From Gremmenia infestans (lineage: Eukaryota > Ascomycota > Leotiomycetes > Helotiales > Hamatocanthoscyphaceae), in NCBI GenBank assembly GCA_032629725.1, contig JAFEVB010000032.1:806001-870000 (forward strand): a DNA stretch of 64,000 nucleotides. Direction: 5' to 3'. Positions 46,757 to 59,530 of the stretch are shown piece after piece; position 1 is the first letter of the stretch, and every line of letters begins with the position of its first letter. A program made the position numbers and the translations under genes. Under the pieces are notes generated by a model, which was not told the origin of the DNA, ran no database searches, and was given only the letters and a program-made list of their open reading frames with translations.

Positions 46757-48017
46757 GTCGAGCGCGTGGGCATAGGGAATGGAGTCTCATGATGATAAAT
46801 ACCTTTTGAAAATGCTTTCTCGGTAGCTTGCTTGCTCGCTTGCTACTATTTAACATCACATCACACCACACAAGACCACCCCTGGGAGGAAAGGAATATT
46901 TCTTGTTTTTATTGCAAAACCTAGACATATCGAACGACGACAGCTGGGATGGCAAGTGGGCGGATTCATGGGGCTGGAGGGGATGGGAGGGGATGGGTAC
47001 TCTAGGGGAGGATTATTTCACGACGTCTATGATTCTTTACGACAAATGTTCTTTCTGTAGGTATCTATCTATCTATGTCTGAGTTATCAAAAGCCTAGCT
47101 TGATTCAGCGAGCGAGCTTTGCATATTGCCATCGGCGTCTTGAATTGATAGATAAAATGCACATGCATATATTCTTTAATGGATCATTGATTTCCTCCCT
47201 CTCTTTCGCTAGCCGGCTGGCTGGCTGGCTGGCTACTTTTTTGGACTTTGTGACTGAACATCTGTGACTATTATAAGACTGATGAGACTGAATAGTTTGA
47301 TCGAATGACGATTTGTGTAATTTAGGAGAATATGGATGGATGGATATACAGATCGGTAGCTTGAACAGAAATAAAATAATAGGAAATAAGTATTCACAGT
47401 CCGTTAGTCACTTTACATTTCATATAAAACAAACAGCACTTATAAACACGCTGTGTAATCACCTTCAATTTCTCATTCTCATTCTCAATCTCCAGCAATG
47501 TGTAATTGCTTGCTTACTCGCTCACTCAAGTCCAAGTCCGAAACCAAGTCCAAGAAAGACTCGCTCACTACTCACTCATCTAAATACAATATCCCTTCCA
47601 TTCCCTTCCCTTCCCCTCCCCAAAAACAAGAAAAAGCCCGACCAAACCCAAAACACCCACCCGCTTTTCCCAATGCACCCCAGGATAACAAGCAAAAGGG
47701 GACAAGCAACGGAGAAAAAATTTGATATGCCAATCTTCTATACAAGTGCGTGAGTTCCACGGGTGGAATGGGTATCTAACTAAACTAAAGTAATCAAAGA
47801 AACCAAGAGCAAATTATGCAAGACCCGTGTGAGATAATGCTGGTGACAAAGGAAACGTGCTAACATGTTGTGTGGTGATAGTGGTGGTCGAGTGTGTGCC
47901 AACAGACACCACCCTGTTGGTCATGACACCCGATTCAATGCAAGATGATCCTTGCGAACGTATCCCCCCCCCCTGGGTGCTTTTCTCTCCAACCAAAAAT
48001 GGTAAATCAAGACTTGT
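46757..48017. other. Convergent intergenic region
   Basis: This lies between two convergent 3' ends. It contains CTTG/CTCG-type tandem units near 46828-46848 and GGCT units at 47214-47233. A 146-codon frame at 47313-47753 is low-complexity and not accepted. Confidence 0.4.
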
Positions 48018-50103
48018 TCAAGTCAAACTCCTCGCCCTCTCTGTAACAAGCTCGCTCTCCTCCGCTCCCGCATCAGGATTGACCAGATACGCAAGCGGTG
48101 CCCAAACCCTCCAATGCAAGATTCCAATATGAGCAATGCGAGTAGCAACGTCCTTAATATCATCCTTGGAACCCCGATTTTCATTCCCACCCACAGGGAC
48201 CTTCGGACTGCCAGTAGCAGCATCAAAGAGTGCCAAGCTCGTGAAAGGAGTATACGTCCCTACCAGCTGCTGCAAGACAGGGAAAAGTTGCGTTAGAACG
48301 CGGGCCTCGGCTTCTTGGTAAATCCGAGAAGAGGCGTTGGAGATGTGGAAGGCAAGATGGGACTCAAAGTACGGGAGGCGGGTAAGAGGGGTTTTCGTGA
48401 GACGCAGGATTTCAAGAGCGAGGGAGGGGGAGAGCGTGTTCCATTTGTCGGCGGACGTGGGCGTTGCAAGGATTGCGAGGAAGGAAGTTCGGGCTTGGGT
48501 GGCGGAGGACGAGGTAGGGAGGGAGAGGTAGAGAGGGGTTGGGGGGTAGGTTTCTGGGGTTGAGGCTGTTGACGATGGAGATAAGCGGGGACTGGAGGCT
48601 GTTGAAGTGCTTTGGTCGTCTTCGATGCTGGGTACCCAGATCTGGCGGCCCGTTACAGTGCGGATGAAATGGCCGCGCTCAGTAATAGGACACTTTGGTT
48701 TGGAAGCAAAGTGGTGGGGCATAGGGATCGTTGGAGACGAGAGTGTGGTGTTATCGGCAGGCGATGTTGGGCGAACAAAAGGAGACGGCGTGAACGAAGT
48801 CGTTGGCGTGTCATCCCGTATATATCGTGTGTCCTGGCGGTTTTCTACCTCAAGGTTGCAGTAAAGCTGCATACATATTTCGAGATTGATCAAGTCTAGC
48901 AGGTCTAATCGTAGCTTGATCAAACGCTCCTCGTCGAAGAGAAAAGTGTGTGGTACGACTTCGTCTCTTAATGGTAAAGCCAGGTTTACGAGAGCTTTCA
49001 TAAAATCCCACGCATTTCCTTGCGAGTGCATGGAAGCATCTAAGGGGACCAGATCAGGCAAGCTGCTTGCTCTCCTGTACCATGCGTGCGCTCCGGCGAT
49101 GTCGACTCGTCCTAGGGCAATCTTTTTCATAAAGAACTTCTGTTCGAATTGAACAGTGTCTTCAATGAGTATTGGCCGTAGGCATCGGATTTGATGATTC
49201 GCAACATCCTGAGGACATTTAACCTTGTAACAATTTAGGGGGCAGACTTTCACTTACGAGTTTCATGGCCTCCAAAACACCAAGCAAGTTCTGCATACCA
49301 GCCACTAGAAGAGCCACATCGCCCTTTCGGTCTCCATTGCTGAGCTGTGTCACCATTTCGTCTACCCAGTCATCTCTCATAGGAGCGCAATGGCATTTAA
49401 GAAGTTGAGAAAGCCACACAGCTAATTTGACAAGATCTGCTACCCCTTTCCGGAACTGCTGCATAAGCAAATCCACGTTGAATGTTTCTTCAACTGAGGC
49501 GCGGTCACGTTGTGGTACGAGAGTTTCAAGGATGCCTCGAATAGCTTTTAGCGTGGCCGGTAAACACCACTCTTCCTCTTCAAGGGCCTCGAATTGCTCT
49601 CTATTTGAGATGTATTCCCGAAGTTGTGATCGCATAGTCTCCCAAAAGTGGTTTGCCTTCTGAGTCTTCCTCCTTCCTTTCTCTCCATCGAGATTCGGTC
49701 GGAAATGAAGATCTGGATCGAAATTGATATCGTGTCGTAGTTTGGGGTTGTGGACAATCTTATTCACATCAAGTTCACTTAGTGTTCCCTTGGTGACGGG
49801 CGGTTCCAAAGTCGTATTTTGCTTCGAGATCCCTTCTGTAGTCGTTGCTGGGTTGTTACGGAAAAGTTGGCCATCCCTCGGCGGACTACTCGAGAACCGT
49901 TGACCTGTTGGGCTCTGGATATCGTATGCCCCCTGTTCTTGAGGATCTGTCATGATATTGTCTAAACCCTGAGGTCTTGTTTCCTCAACCGGTGGACTCG
50001 TCATCCCTCCATCATTGTTTCCAGGTGGAGGTGGTCGTTCGTCTGCTGCTGCAAAGCTATTGCTATCGCTATGCTGTCGCCCTCTCTTTTCTGCGTCCGC
50101 CAT
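48018..50103 (-). CDS. SOK1: TCP11/Sok1 family protein
   Basis: Exons 50103-49258 and 49208-48018 are joined across a 49-base intron and give 678 residues. The first ~150 residues are disordered. Then KANHFWETMRSQLREYISNR, EEEWCLPATLKAIRGILETL and DLLMQQFRKGVADLVKLAVW carry the start of the TCP11 domain, which continues after the intron (NHQIRCLRPILIEDTVQFEQ, AHAWYRRASS). In yeast, Sok1 is linked to the cAMP-dependent kinase pathway, and that is the only functional hint. A long Ser/Thr/Pro-rich insert (about residues 430-540) interrupts the domain before the helical C-terminus. The symbol follows the yeast relative; one-to-one orthology is inferred. Confidence 0.85.
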
Positions 50104-53100
50104 TCTTCAATATTTCCTCCCAGTCCAGCTGCAGACGACCCGTTCACGCCAAGAATTGTGGTCCAAAGAGTTGGTAAACGATGTTATTAATAGCCGGGGT
50201 TGGACGATGCTCGCTCTTGATGTATTGGTAATCAAGGGGGAAACGGACGACGATCTGCGAGCATTGATATCAGTATAGATCTCTCTCAGGTAACAAACAA
50301 CAAGGGAATGGAGTTGTGCTCGGGTCCATGATCTCGTGGGTTCAGGAAAGCGGGAGGCGACAGAAGCTGTACCACGCAGTCCTTCGAGCTATGAAAGGAT
50401 GTCTCGAGGCAGCACGGTAGCCACCCACGACGAAGGGGCAGTGTTTGTGTCTGCAAGGCGGGCGCGTGCAACTCACCACTCTTATTCTTGTGTTTCCTGT
50501 CTCTCGCGAATGCTCGCCGGTTCTATTGAATGCCAACTTTTGTTTTACCCGTACTTGTACAACCGATCGAGAGGACAGAAAGGACTGAAAGGGCGGACGA
50601 ACGAACGAGGCGAAAGTCGAAAGAGAAGTAGTGAGGACAAAGAGCCACCCAGGCAAAGGCCGAAAATTGAATGAATGAATGACCGACAGGAGGACAGACG
50701 AAAACGAATTACAGAGAGGAAAGTCGAAAGTTCCTGTGGTGGATGAGGGATTAGGGATTAGGGATACAGCAATGGCCCAGGTAATTATGCGATAGCACAA
50801 AGCAAGGTGAGACACAAGGAAGGCGCAGGGGGGGGCGTGCTTGGATTTGGGATCCAATATGGCACAAGAGGTGAGGCGTACGCAGGCGTATGGATGATGG
50901 ATGATATTATTATAAAGTAGTATTGAAGGGTACGACGAGTGATCCTCCGTTGATTCTGGTAGAGAGGTTGAAATGAACTAAAAAGGCGACGTGGTCCAGT
51001 GTTAAGTCGAGAGACAGATCTTATGCTAATACAGTAATAGTAATAGTAATAATACACCTCGATGCAGGCCACGAAAGGAGAGAATGGTAAAAGGAGGGAA
51101 AAAGTTATGATGACTCAATTATAATTATGAAAAGCAAATTACTTTTAATAGGAGAGGAGAGACTCAGACAGACAGACCACCATGGATGATGGCGTGGACT
51201 GGTGGACTGGTGGACTGGTGGACTGGAATTTGGATGATGCTATGTTAGTAAGTTGACCCGTCCATGTGGTTTTAGCTAGACTATTTACGTACATGGGTAT
51301 AATTAAGTGTCCGCAGACCCCCTGCCCCTGTTTTCGTCCCATGGCCACGCTGCCGGGGTACGGAATGGCAGTTATATTATAAATTTACTCGATTCAAACC
51401 GGTAGATGACTATACGAGTCTACTTACTGTATTCAAGAGAAAAAGAAGAATCTTCGAACCTTCGCAGCATCCATAGAATGGCGTCTTGTTGCCCCCACCG
51501 CCTCCTTTTTATGGATATTCATCCATCCATCCATCCATCCTCTCTGCTTCCCTCTCCTCTCCCTCCCTTCACCGTCACCTCCCTTGCTCCATCCTCAGCT
51601 GAGATTTTGTATTTCTCAGCAACAGCTCTTCCGATATACGGTCATGCAACCACCACGTAATGCCATACTGTACCCGTTACTGCACTGCACTGCACTGCAC
51701 TGGCATGCATTATCATCATCATCATCATCCTCAGCTGTCGTTGACTCGCCGCTCATCGCATGAACCTCATGCTCGCGCCGTGCCGGTAAGGTACATACAG
51801 TAATATCGGGGAATGCACAGCGCCGGATCAACGGTCGTCGGTCACGGCTAAAGATGGCCTGTTCTGTTCCTGGACCTTACTATAGGAGGCTATCTATCCC
51901 TGACGTCCAAGGCCTGCCTGCAGGAAAAAAGCATGTCGACAAAACCAATCCCCGATCCCAGCAATAAGTACCGAAAGCCTCATCGGTACCGAGCGACATT
52001 ACACTACATTACATTACCTCGTACAGTAAAACTTATGCAGATCCTTGTGGAGGACCCTTTCTTCCCATAGCAGACATGTTCCTGTTTCTGGGTCTCTCCT
52101 TGTTTGCTGACCTTCCCAGCCAACAATGAGTGGAAAACGACTGTTTCAACAATTGTAGCCTCAATCTCAGCACCAGGTTGGTGTCGGTTGAGATTTTCTA
52201 TATGAAGGGGTCGTCCCTGATTGTTTTTTTTTAAATCTGCACTTTATGCATCCAAGGACCTGAGTTCAGCATGTCCATAACGTCCGCCTCAAATTCACGA
52301 TCAGCATAGCACCGCTATTCTCAGCAAGCTTTACCTCGCACAAGCTGGCAGTCAGCTCGCATTTCTTACATCTAGGTGTGCAGAATGCAGATACACGTTT
52401 CTCTCTGCAACCACCCACTGCGGTGCCGGTTTTCCTTCAAAGACTCGACACAACTCGCAACACGATAGTCGGGCGACGGGCGTACGCCCAAGTCATCAAT
52501 ACTTATTTCCAAGATTACACCCGCGCGATCCGTAGCACAAGTCCGGGGAGTTTGACCTGGAATTCGGTCACCAAGCCTGGTTGGCGCTCCGATTCAAGTG
52601 GGAGCAAGGCCCTCATGACGCCAAAGGAAGCTGTGTTGCGACGTATCCCACCTCGAGAGGAGACATCAAATCCAAAAGGAAGCACGCGAGTGATCCTCGA
52701 TTCCTGCCATTCTCATAGCTAAAGGAATGTAGGCAGCGTCGGGCGCTCCGTCTCACTACTTGCAGGTCATCAAACAAGATGCTCACATCTCACAGACCAC
52801 CTGTGTGGTCTTTTTCGCATCCCTTGGACGGTTCGCGACATTAAAACGCCCGCCTTCGCTGGGTTCCTTTCTTTTGATAGGAATGGAGCCTCACATTGCA
52901 AACAGAACGCGTTTGTTACATTTTCGAGATTTGTCGCTCACAATCTCATCTCCTCGGGAAACAATTCCTTAGTCACGGCGCATTCCCACACTATCTATGC
53001 TGAAACCATTGCTTGCTCGAGTGAGCAGCAATGTAACAGTAATGCGCTTCTTGCAGGAAAAGTGAGGCGAACCAAATTGGAGCACGTGTGAAAAAGTGTG

Positions 53101-53870
53101 GTTCCTGCTCAAGCGAGATAGGGGTTTGCATCACAGTTATAGGAGGCCATTGCGCTTGAAATATCTGTCCAAACATATTGCAATGGCTGAAGTAAAACTC
53201 AGCCTTATTTTATATAATAGGTTAATACTTCAATTTTGGGTTTTCAAGTTGAATAGACTTTTAATAGCATCAACCCGTTACCACCACTCGTTGCCTCGAT
53301 CACATGCTTAAATTTCTTACCGCCTCATATCGGCAGCGAGAATAATTACAGGCCTGTAAGCAAGTACATGATACTTTATAGCTGGGATTTGACAAAATCA
53401 GTAGGCTCCAGAGGAACCAGCCATCCCATGCAGGTATTATCGTCGCCTTATCCGACACGAACTGTCATTGCACTTTATTTCCGGGAATCACCAGCACAGA
53501 AATCACTCGGCTCTAGGAGTGGGATCCACGTGGCGATGCCAGCACCCAGAGACCGAGTTCTTACCACTGTGAGCGGGGCTTTCGAATCGCCTCCTGGGTA
53601 GAAGCGTGGCGAGAAAGGAGTTTGCTTACTCGCTATGCATCAGAACCATAGTCAACAAGCAGGAAACGCACACTGAGGTGATATTGGTCGCTAATATTGC
53701 CTCATTGCCTCTTGTCTCTTCACTAACGACATGGTTCCGTAAGGGGTTCTACGAAGTAAGGCGATTTTCTCATAGATTCTTCGGTGCATGTTTCTTGAGG
53801 AGGGATATTCCGAATTTGATGTATATTGATTGGCGTTGAATGTGACCGAATTAGCAGACATTTCAAACTC
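50104..53870. other. Large gap without a supported gene
   Basis: About 3.8 kb. Frames at 50342-50857 (minus) and 52378-52722 (plus) lack domains and splice context. Simple repeats occur: GGTGGACT units at 51199-51227, CATC units at 51519-51540, CTGCA units at 51680-51700 and ATC units at 51710-51729. A transcribed non-coding gene cannot be excluded. Confidence 0.35.
51199..51227. repeat. Short tandem repeat (GGTGGACT)
   Basis: About four copies of an 8- to 9-base unit, part of a cluster of simple repeats between 51.2 and 51.75 kb. Confidence 0.8.
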
Positions 53871-54669
53871 TCAGCCTTTCAGCCTCCGCATAGTTTCCCG
53901 AACAAATTGTTCTGAGTGCGTTCGGACTTCATTCAACTTCGGATTCGGAGGTCGGAATTCTGTTGGGAGCTCCGGGTCTGAACCTTCTCTCGTACCGGGC
54001 CAATCATATACACCGCCATCCTTTTTTTTGTTGCATATCGTCTCGGGGTCGGTGTTGCACGCGGGTTTTAAGAATATCTTCACTTCACCTTTTATATTCC
54101 AGCCGTAACCAAATGCGGGGTTCGTTCGATATTTTTGTTGCAATTCGAACGGAAATCGGGGTTTGTGTTCCGGGGGCTTTTCCGTTGACGGAGGATTAGA
54201 CGACAGCCGTTCGTCCGTACGTTCCGAGGGTTTTTTGTTCCAACGCGGAGTTCGGGGCTTGAAGTCGGGTTTTATAAACACCTCGTCTTCTTTCTGTGGA
54301 GAGGTAATACAAATATTTCTCGGCGGGCAGTTCATGATCAGTAATCTTGATGATCCAACCCCGGGGTATTCGGAGTTACACATCCGGCCGAAATGCCTCA
54401 AATTTTGCCCGGCTGCTTGAGAGGAGTAGCAGCTATCTGATCACAACTGAATCCCTCTTTCCTCCCCTCCCAAACAACGTCGGGTTCCACACTAGGGGCA
54501 ACGGCTGCTCAGGCATGTCCCTGCCGACCTCCCCAAACTGAGCCACCGGACCTGTTCCAGCTTTATTCGCAGGAAGAGGTTGCAGTTCCGTCCGAGCCTC
54601 GAGATTACTCTCACGACGCTTGGTGCTGAATATACATATGAAGAGAAGGAAGCCCCAGATGAAGCTCAT
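53871..54669 (-). CDS. Orphan protein with N-terminal hydrophobic segment
   Basis: A frame from 54669 starts MSFIWGFLLFICIFSTKRR, a signal-anchor-like segment followed by a basic stretch, and stays open to 54433. A second frame, to 53871, has a coding style (ITSPQKEDEVFIKPDFKP, RFPFELQQKYRTNPAFGYG, IFLKPACNTDPETICNKK) and ends REQ-like with TMRRLKG. The two probably belong to one gene joined by an intron around 54490-54415, but I could not settle the splice sites. No family is recognised. The composition is Pro/Lys/Arg-rich with a few cysteines. It could be a lineage-specific membrane or secreted protein. Confidence 0.4.
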
Positions 54670-56166
54670 AGGAATTGCAGCAATTTAAAAGGGGCGTTGG
54701 GTTTCTAATGAGCATTTTGGTGTTGGGTGCTTGGTGTTGTGGGTGTAAATGAGTGTCAAGATGGATGAAAAAGAGTGAGAGAGAAGTAGAGAGAGAGAGA
54801 GATGCTTTAATTTTGGGGAATTTGGAGGTTGTGTGTGATGTAGCTTTAAGTAATACGTCAATAGAACGGCGTTGAGGTCATCAGTATCAAACTTTAACAT
54901 TCTATGTTTTCGCCTCGTCGGATGAAAGCGATGCCCTCTTGAGTAGGAAATGAAACCCTTATATGGTTCCTTGACTAGTTTTATCATAGCGAATTTATCC
55001 AGTACCAAACGCATCATTTCTCTCTCCCGCTGCATTTTATTCATCTGATCGTATCCTACCACCCCTTTCTCCTACTCGACTAGTCCTTGACCGAGAGACT
55101 GAGGTAAACGGTTGGGACCAGAATATAGCATTGCCTAGAATGTATAATCTTCCAAATGAGCTTGGGGTTATCTAACTATTTAGGAATAAGCGTCATCCTT
55201 TCTTCTATTTCTACTTTTTGAATGATGGGATGTAGTAAATGTAGATTTTGCTAGAAGTTATACTATCTAGTTTTGTGGTTGAGGACCAAGAGCGGGCTGG
55301 GGTCCTTCTACTTTATCAGTGCTAGATCTTTTTTGGAGTTCTATAGTTTAATTAAATTCTGGTTTAAGTATAAGAAAGAGATGGGGAATTTACAATAATC
55401 AATCAGTCTGAGTAAATGCACTAATAATCAATATTCTGTGACTTCTGTACTATCTCATCTTCCTGTTTAAGACTAATATGAGCTGATGAATGCAAAGACT
55501 TTGTATGTGTCCTTTATAATAACAGATGTAGATATGTTTGTTTGTTATCATGCTAGCTAGGAGACTATAGAAGATGATATATAATATTCTTATTCTTGAA
55601 GAATCATGTGTCTATGTGATGCACTTTTCACGCGTGGGAGTCAGACTCGAGATTGAGATTCAGCCTGAGTCCAGGTATAGACAAGGTGATAGATATAGGC
55701 TGTGAAGGAGTAGGTACAGTAGAAAAGCATGAGATCGCGGGGTCGAAAGGAGGATTTGAAGTGACCGATCGATCCCTTTTAATGACCACCAGGACTAAGA
55801 GCCTAGAAGTTTCGCTCGACGGCTCTGGTTCGCGTCTTGCATTGCGATCCGTGCGAGGGAATGGTCAGTCACCTATTCTACTGTGTCGAAATCGCTAAAT
55901 TGGAAGTTTGTTTGGGTTTTGGTAGCTTCGGGCTGCACTGGACTGTTCTGTGAGGGTGTCTTTTGATAAGTATGTTAATAATAGTAGATGTTTGGAAGGA
56001 ATGACTTGAGTTGATAATCTTCACTGCTATTAGCACATTTGTGACTTTCTATACTTTGATCTACATCTATGATCAAATGGTATTACCCCATACCCCCTAA
56101 ACTCCTTGTATGTATAACTAGAAACTCCGCATCCACATCCCATGCTTCGTACAAGGCTATGCAATT
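54670..56166. other. AT-rich intergenic region
   Basis: A minus-strand frame at 54685-55062 and a plus-strand frame at 55653-55898 have no domain or splice context. From 55100 to 55620 the sequence is strongly AT-rich, with no gene. Confidence 0.35.
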
Positions 56167-57743
56167 TCACGCTGACCTGGGAGGAAAATCCCTTAATTCC
56201 ACAACTCCAATTTCATCCCCAGAATCGTCTTCCCTCAAAATAGCAGCCTCTTCATCCTCCGTCCCCACCTCATTTCCACGCTCCCTCCCCCTCAACATCC
56301 CCATTCGCATCTCCTCGTCCTCCACTACCCCATCTGTCCATTCCCCAACCTCCTCATCCCTCCCTCCAGCCCCCATCCTTACACTTTGCTGCTTCTGCAC
56401 CGCAACTACAACCGCACTGCCCAAAATAAGTCCACTTCCCCCCAAGCTCCACCACCCAGGACTCTGCCCAAACACCAGCTTGTCAAGCGCGAGCGCAAAC
56501 AGCATATTAGTATAAATCATATTCGTCGCCCTAGCGCCATTCCCCCTTCCCCCAGCCGCAAGACCGCTCGTGAGTAAGAACTGCATGATGAAGCCGCAGA
56601 CGCCGAGGAACAGTAGCATGGACCATTGGCGGAGATTGGCGGGGAGAGCGAAGGAGGGGGAGGAGGGGATGGGGAGTGTGAGGGACAACGTGGAGACGAG
56701 CGTACACCAGGCGGCGAAATAATTTACGCTGATGAGCGGGTGCGCGCGCGGGCCTATCCATCGGATTATAGTGAAGACTGCGGCGGAGCCGAAGACACCT
56801 ACCATTGCCACTGCGACGGCCGAGAGGCGTTGAGCGGAGGTTGGGGTTGGGAAGGATGCGTCGAGGGAGGTGGATGTTGTGGAGGTTCCATTTGTGGGGA
56901 TGGAGGAGGTTGGTGGAGAAGAGGTGGAGAAGAAGGATGTTGGGCGTGCGATTAGGAAGACTCCTAGTAGGGAGACGAGGGATGCGTATTGGGCGGAGCG
57001 GGGGAAGGGCTCTTTAAGAAAGAGGTAGCAGGCGTAGGATGCTACTGAGGGAGCGAGGAAGGTTATAACTACGGCGTCGGCTACCGGGAGGTATTGCAGG
57101 GAATCTGTTGGATATCAGCATGCCTTTTCATATCTTAGTAGGAGTAGGACTTACAATACATCCCATAAATCCCAAAGAATCCACAGATTCCACGTCCAAC
57201 AAGCAACCATCTAATTCCCTTTGCACCAAACGGAAAATCGGGAACACTTTTCCACCACATCCACAAGCAGCAAAATATCATCGTAAGTCCCATTCTAGCA
57301 AACAGTATTTGCAGTGGATGCATCCCATCTCCTTCTAACTCTAGTAGTCTTGTGGTTACATTCATCAACGCCCCGAATAGCTGCGAGAACGAGACCAAGA
57401 AGAGTCCTTCATTCCTTGCCCAGAATTTCTTCCAGACATTTTTGAGGGTCTTTGGCTCGGGTGTACTTGGTGCTGGATATGGAGATACGCCTCTAGAGGG
57501 AGGAAGTCCAATTGAAGATATCGTGCTCACGGACAGCCTTCGAAAAGCCTCGGGATCAAGCAGTGTGGCATCTGCTTGTTTTGTGGGATTAGGAGATAGG
57601 AAAGTATGGTTTGTACTGCTATTTAGGGCTAAGTCGAAGTTGGACGGGATATTTTGGAGGGATTCGAGGATGTCTTGGTCTGGTTCAGCGGGGTTTGTGG
57701 TGGGATGATGGGGGACTGGGGTATATGCAGCTGAAGGAGACAT
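56167..57743 (-). CDS. EamA/DMT-superfamily membrane transporter
   Basis: Exons 57743-57155 and 57104-56167 are joined across a 50-base intron and give 508 residues. A disordered ~100-residue N-terminus is followed by about ten hydrophobic helices in two halves, as in drug/metabolite transporters. Family-style segments are FLVSFSQLFGALMNVTTRLL, HPLQILFARM, IYGMYYSLQYLPVADAVVI, FLAPSVASYACYLFLKEPFP, LLFLGVCGFIMQFLLTSGLA and ATNMIYTNMLFALALDKLVF. The loop between halves is long and Ser/Thr-rich, and the C-terminal ~90 residues are acidic and cytosolic. It resembles the SLC35G-like fungal group; the substrate is unknown. Confidence 0.88.
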
Positions 57744-58734
57744 GAGTGCTAGGATTCATTGCAATATTTATATCCTCAAGCTTCATAAATCATAAACCAT
57801 AAATCATGAAATTACACGGACAGTGCAGTAAAGATATGAAGCTTTTCACCTTAAGGCAAACTTTGCAAACCGCTGACGTTGAAAGTCGATGGCGGTAACG
57901 GGCTAGAAAGGTGGGATGGACTTCCAACCCGCAAATCGGCTTCGATCCCGACCCCCCGCATCGTTGGTTCTGGGGCTGGCTGGGCTTGCTTGCGAAGCCA
58001 TTCTCAGACCCCGCACGTGCTCCACTTGTGGGATTGCCGCCGGCCAACTCATTATGCCTGACATTGCATGTACTGGTATTGCCAAGTTGCTTACTCAAGC
58101 ATAAAGGACGCCGGGCTGGTTATGTTTCTTGAAATTGCAGAGTGAAAGTAGAAACTGCAAACGGGAAAGAAAAGAGGAAAAGAGTTGTGGGAGTCTATTT
58201 CCGTGCGGAAAGTTTCCCGAGAGTGACTAGTGTGATTCCTTGATTTGGATCAAGTATAAACTCGACATTTGCATGTCTTTCTTAACTTTTTATCGTCTAG
58301 TCTGTTGTTTCTGTTGAAGACATCTCATTTGCCGAGATTTCATCTAAACTGAACTGGCTCTGCCTTTGTGCTAGTCTTGGGCGTTCGTAGATCAGGGCTG
58401 TTTTCTCTCGACGCACTTGCAGAACCTTCAGTCTTCTAACATCGAAGTGGCTTGTAAGTGTCATTTATATCAAGCTTGTGAGGGTAGAAAGTATCCTGTC
58501 TCAGTAACAGCAGTTCGATGCCCCATTATTGTGAAGCATCTCAAATCATACCAAGGATAAACTCGAATCCGAGACATGATATATCTGCAAAGGCCTAAAC
58601 CGGGTATTGTTGACCCCAAACGCCACGATGAGAATCCACTCTCCCATATTATGATCTCCTGGGCCGTGTCCATCATCGTACAACCCCAATGAATGCCGAA
58701 ATAAAAACAATAGCAGACGCCGCGGTATCACCTT
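57744..58734. other. Intergenic region
   Basis: Promoter of the transporter and 3' flank of TAF13. GC-rich overlapping frames at 57790-58132 on both strands look like chance. No gene. Confidence 0.4.
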
Positions 58735-59240
58735 TCACCTCCCAGCACCAGTTCCAGAACTCCTCCCCCCAATCGTCTTCGCATCCATATCGACATCATC
58801 ATCCGCATCACCCAGCGGCTCCTCCATCGTCTTCAGACTACTCTTAGTAATCTTGTCATCATTGACATCAAGGAGTTTCTTGGCCTTCTTGATATCGTCA
58901 TCCTTCTTGAACATCTCTGCCATTTTGCCTAAATACGCAGGGTTCTTGCGGCAGGCGAATTTGATGTCTTCGAGCTTGATCTTCTGGCGGTTGGCGAGCT
59001 GTGCCTGGCGCGCGGCTTCGAAGCAGAGCTCGGTGATGAAGTCGGTGAGCAATTCGTCGAGGATTCGTTTGGTCGAGTCGAGGGGTTGAGGAACGTCACC
59101 ATGACCGTAGAGGAAATGGGCGACTGTGAATTGCAGAATTAGAATAGATGGGACATATATGGAAGCTGGGAATACTTACGCTCATTGTCGTTGAAGTTCT
59201 GCTGCCCGCGATTCTTGCCAACTCGCGCTCGGGGCTCCAT
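58735..59240 (-). CDS. TAF13: TFIID subunit TAF13
   Basis: Exons 59240-59180 and 59123-58735 are joined across a 56-base intron and give 149 residues. The histone-fold domain is plain: HFLYGHGDVPQPL, STKRILDELLTDFITELCFE, AARQAQLANRQKIKLEDIKF and ACRKNPAYLGKMAEMF. It pairs with TAF11 inside TFIID for RNA polymerase II initiation. The C-terminus is acidic. It is transcribed away from KSH1, with only 290 bases between start codons. Confidence 0.93.
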
Positions 59241-59530
59241 GGTGCTGGAGTACTAATTTTGTTTGAATAATCTTCAGCGATTCTGGTACAGAGTTTTCCT
59301 TGAACGGCTTCGACGTTTTCCACAAAGCCTGGAAGTTATTGAATGAGTGGGAAGTAAAACAACATAGCCATGGGCGGCCGAATAGCTGCCACTAGCGCAT
59401 CGGCACCGGATAATCTACGAGCACCGACATACCTAAACTTGGCCTGGGCCTGTCAAGAAATCTATCTGGACACCTTCTACTACACGCTTTTTGAATGCTT
59501 TTCTACGCTCGTTGAGGTCCAAAGAAGACA
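59241..59530. promoter_or_regulatory. Compact divergent promoter between TAF13 and KSH1
   Basis: A 290-base gap between divergent start codons. A plus-strand frame beginning at 59371 runs through into the KSH1 start region in another frame; it would lie in the KSH1 leader if transcribed. Confidence 0.5.

Noticed and set aside
47313..47753. 146-codon frame after the large gene
   Set aside because: Ser/Pro/Lys low-complexity sequence in a convergent 3' region.
50342..50857. 171-codon minus-strand frame
   Set aside because: No homologous-looking block; overlaps other frames of similar length upstream of the SOK1 start.
52378..52722. 114-codon plus-strand frame
   Set aside because: Composition ordinary, but there is no domain, signal or intron; not enough to call a gene.
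54685..55062. 125-codon minus-strand frame
   Set aside because: The second half is TC-repeat derived (LSLSLLLSHS); no domain.
57900..57970. tRNA-like T-arm (GGCTTCGATCCCGA)
   Set aside because: No matching acceptor stem, D-arm or anticodon stem could be folded around it.
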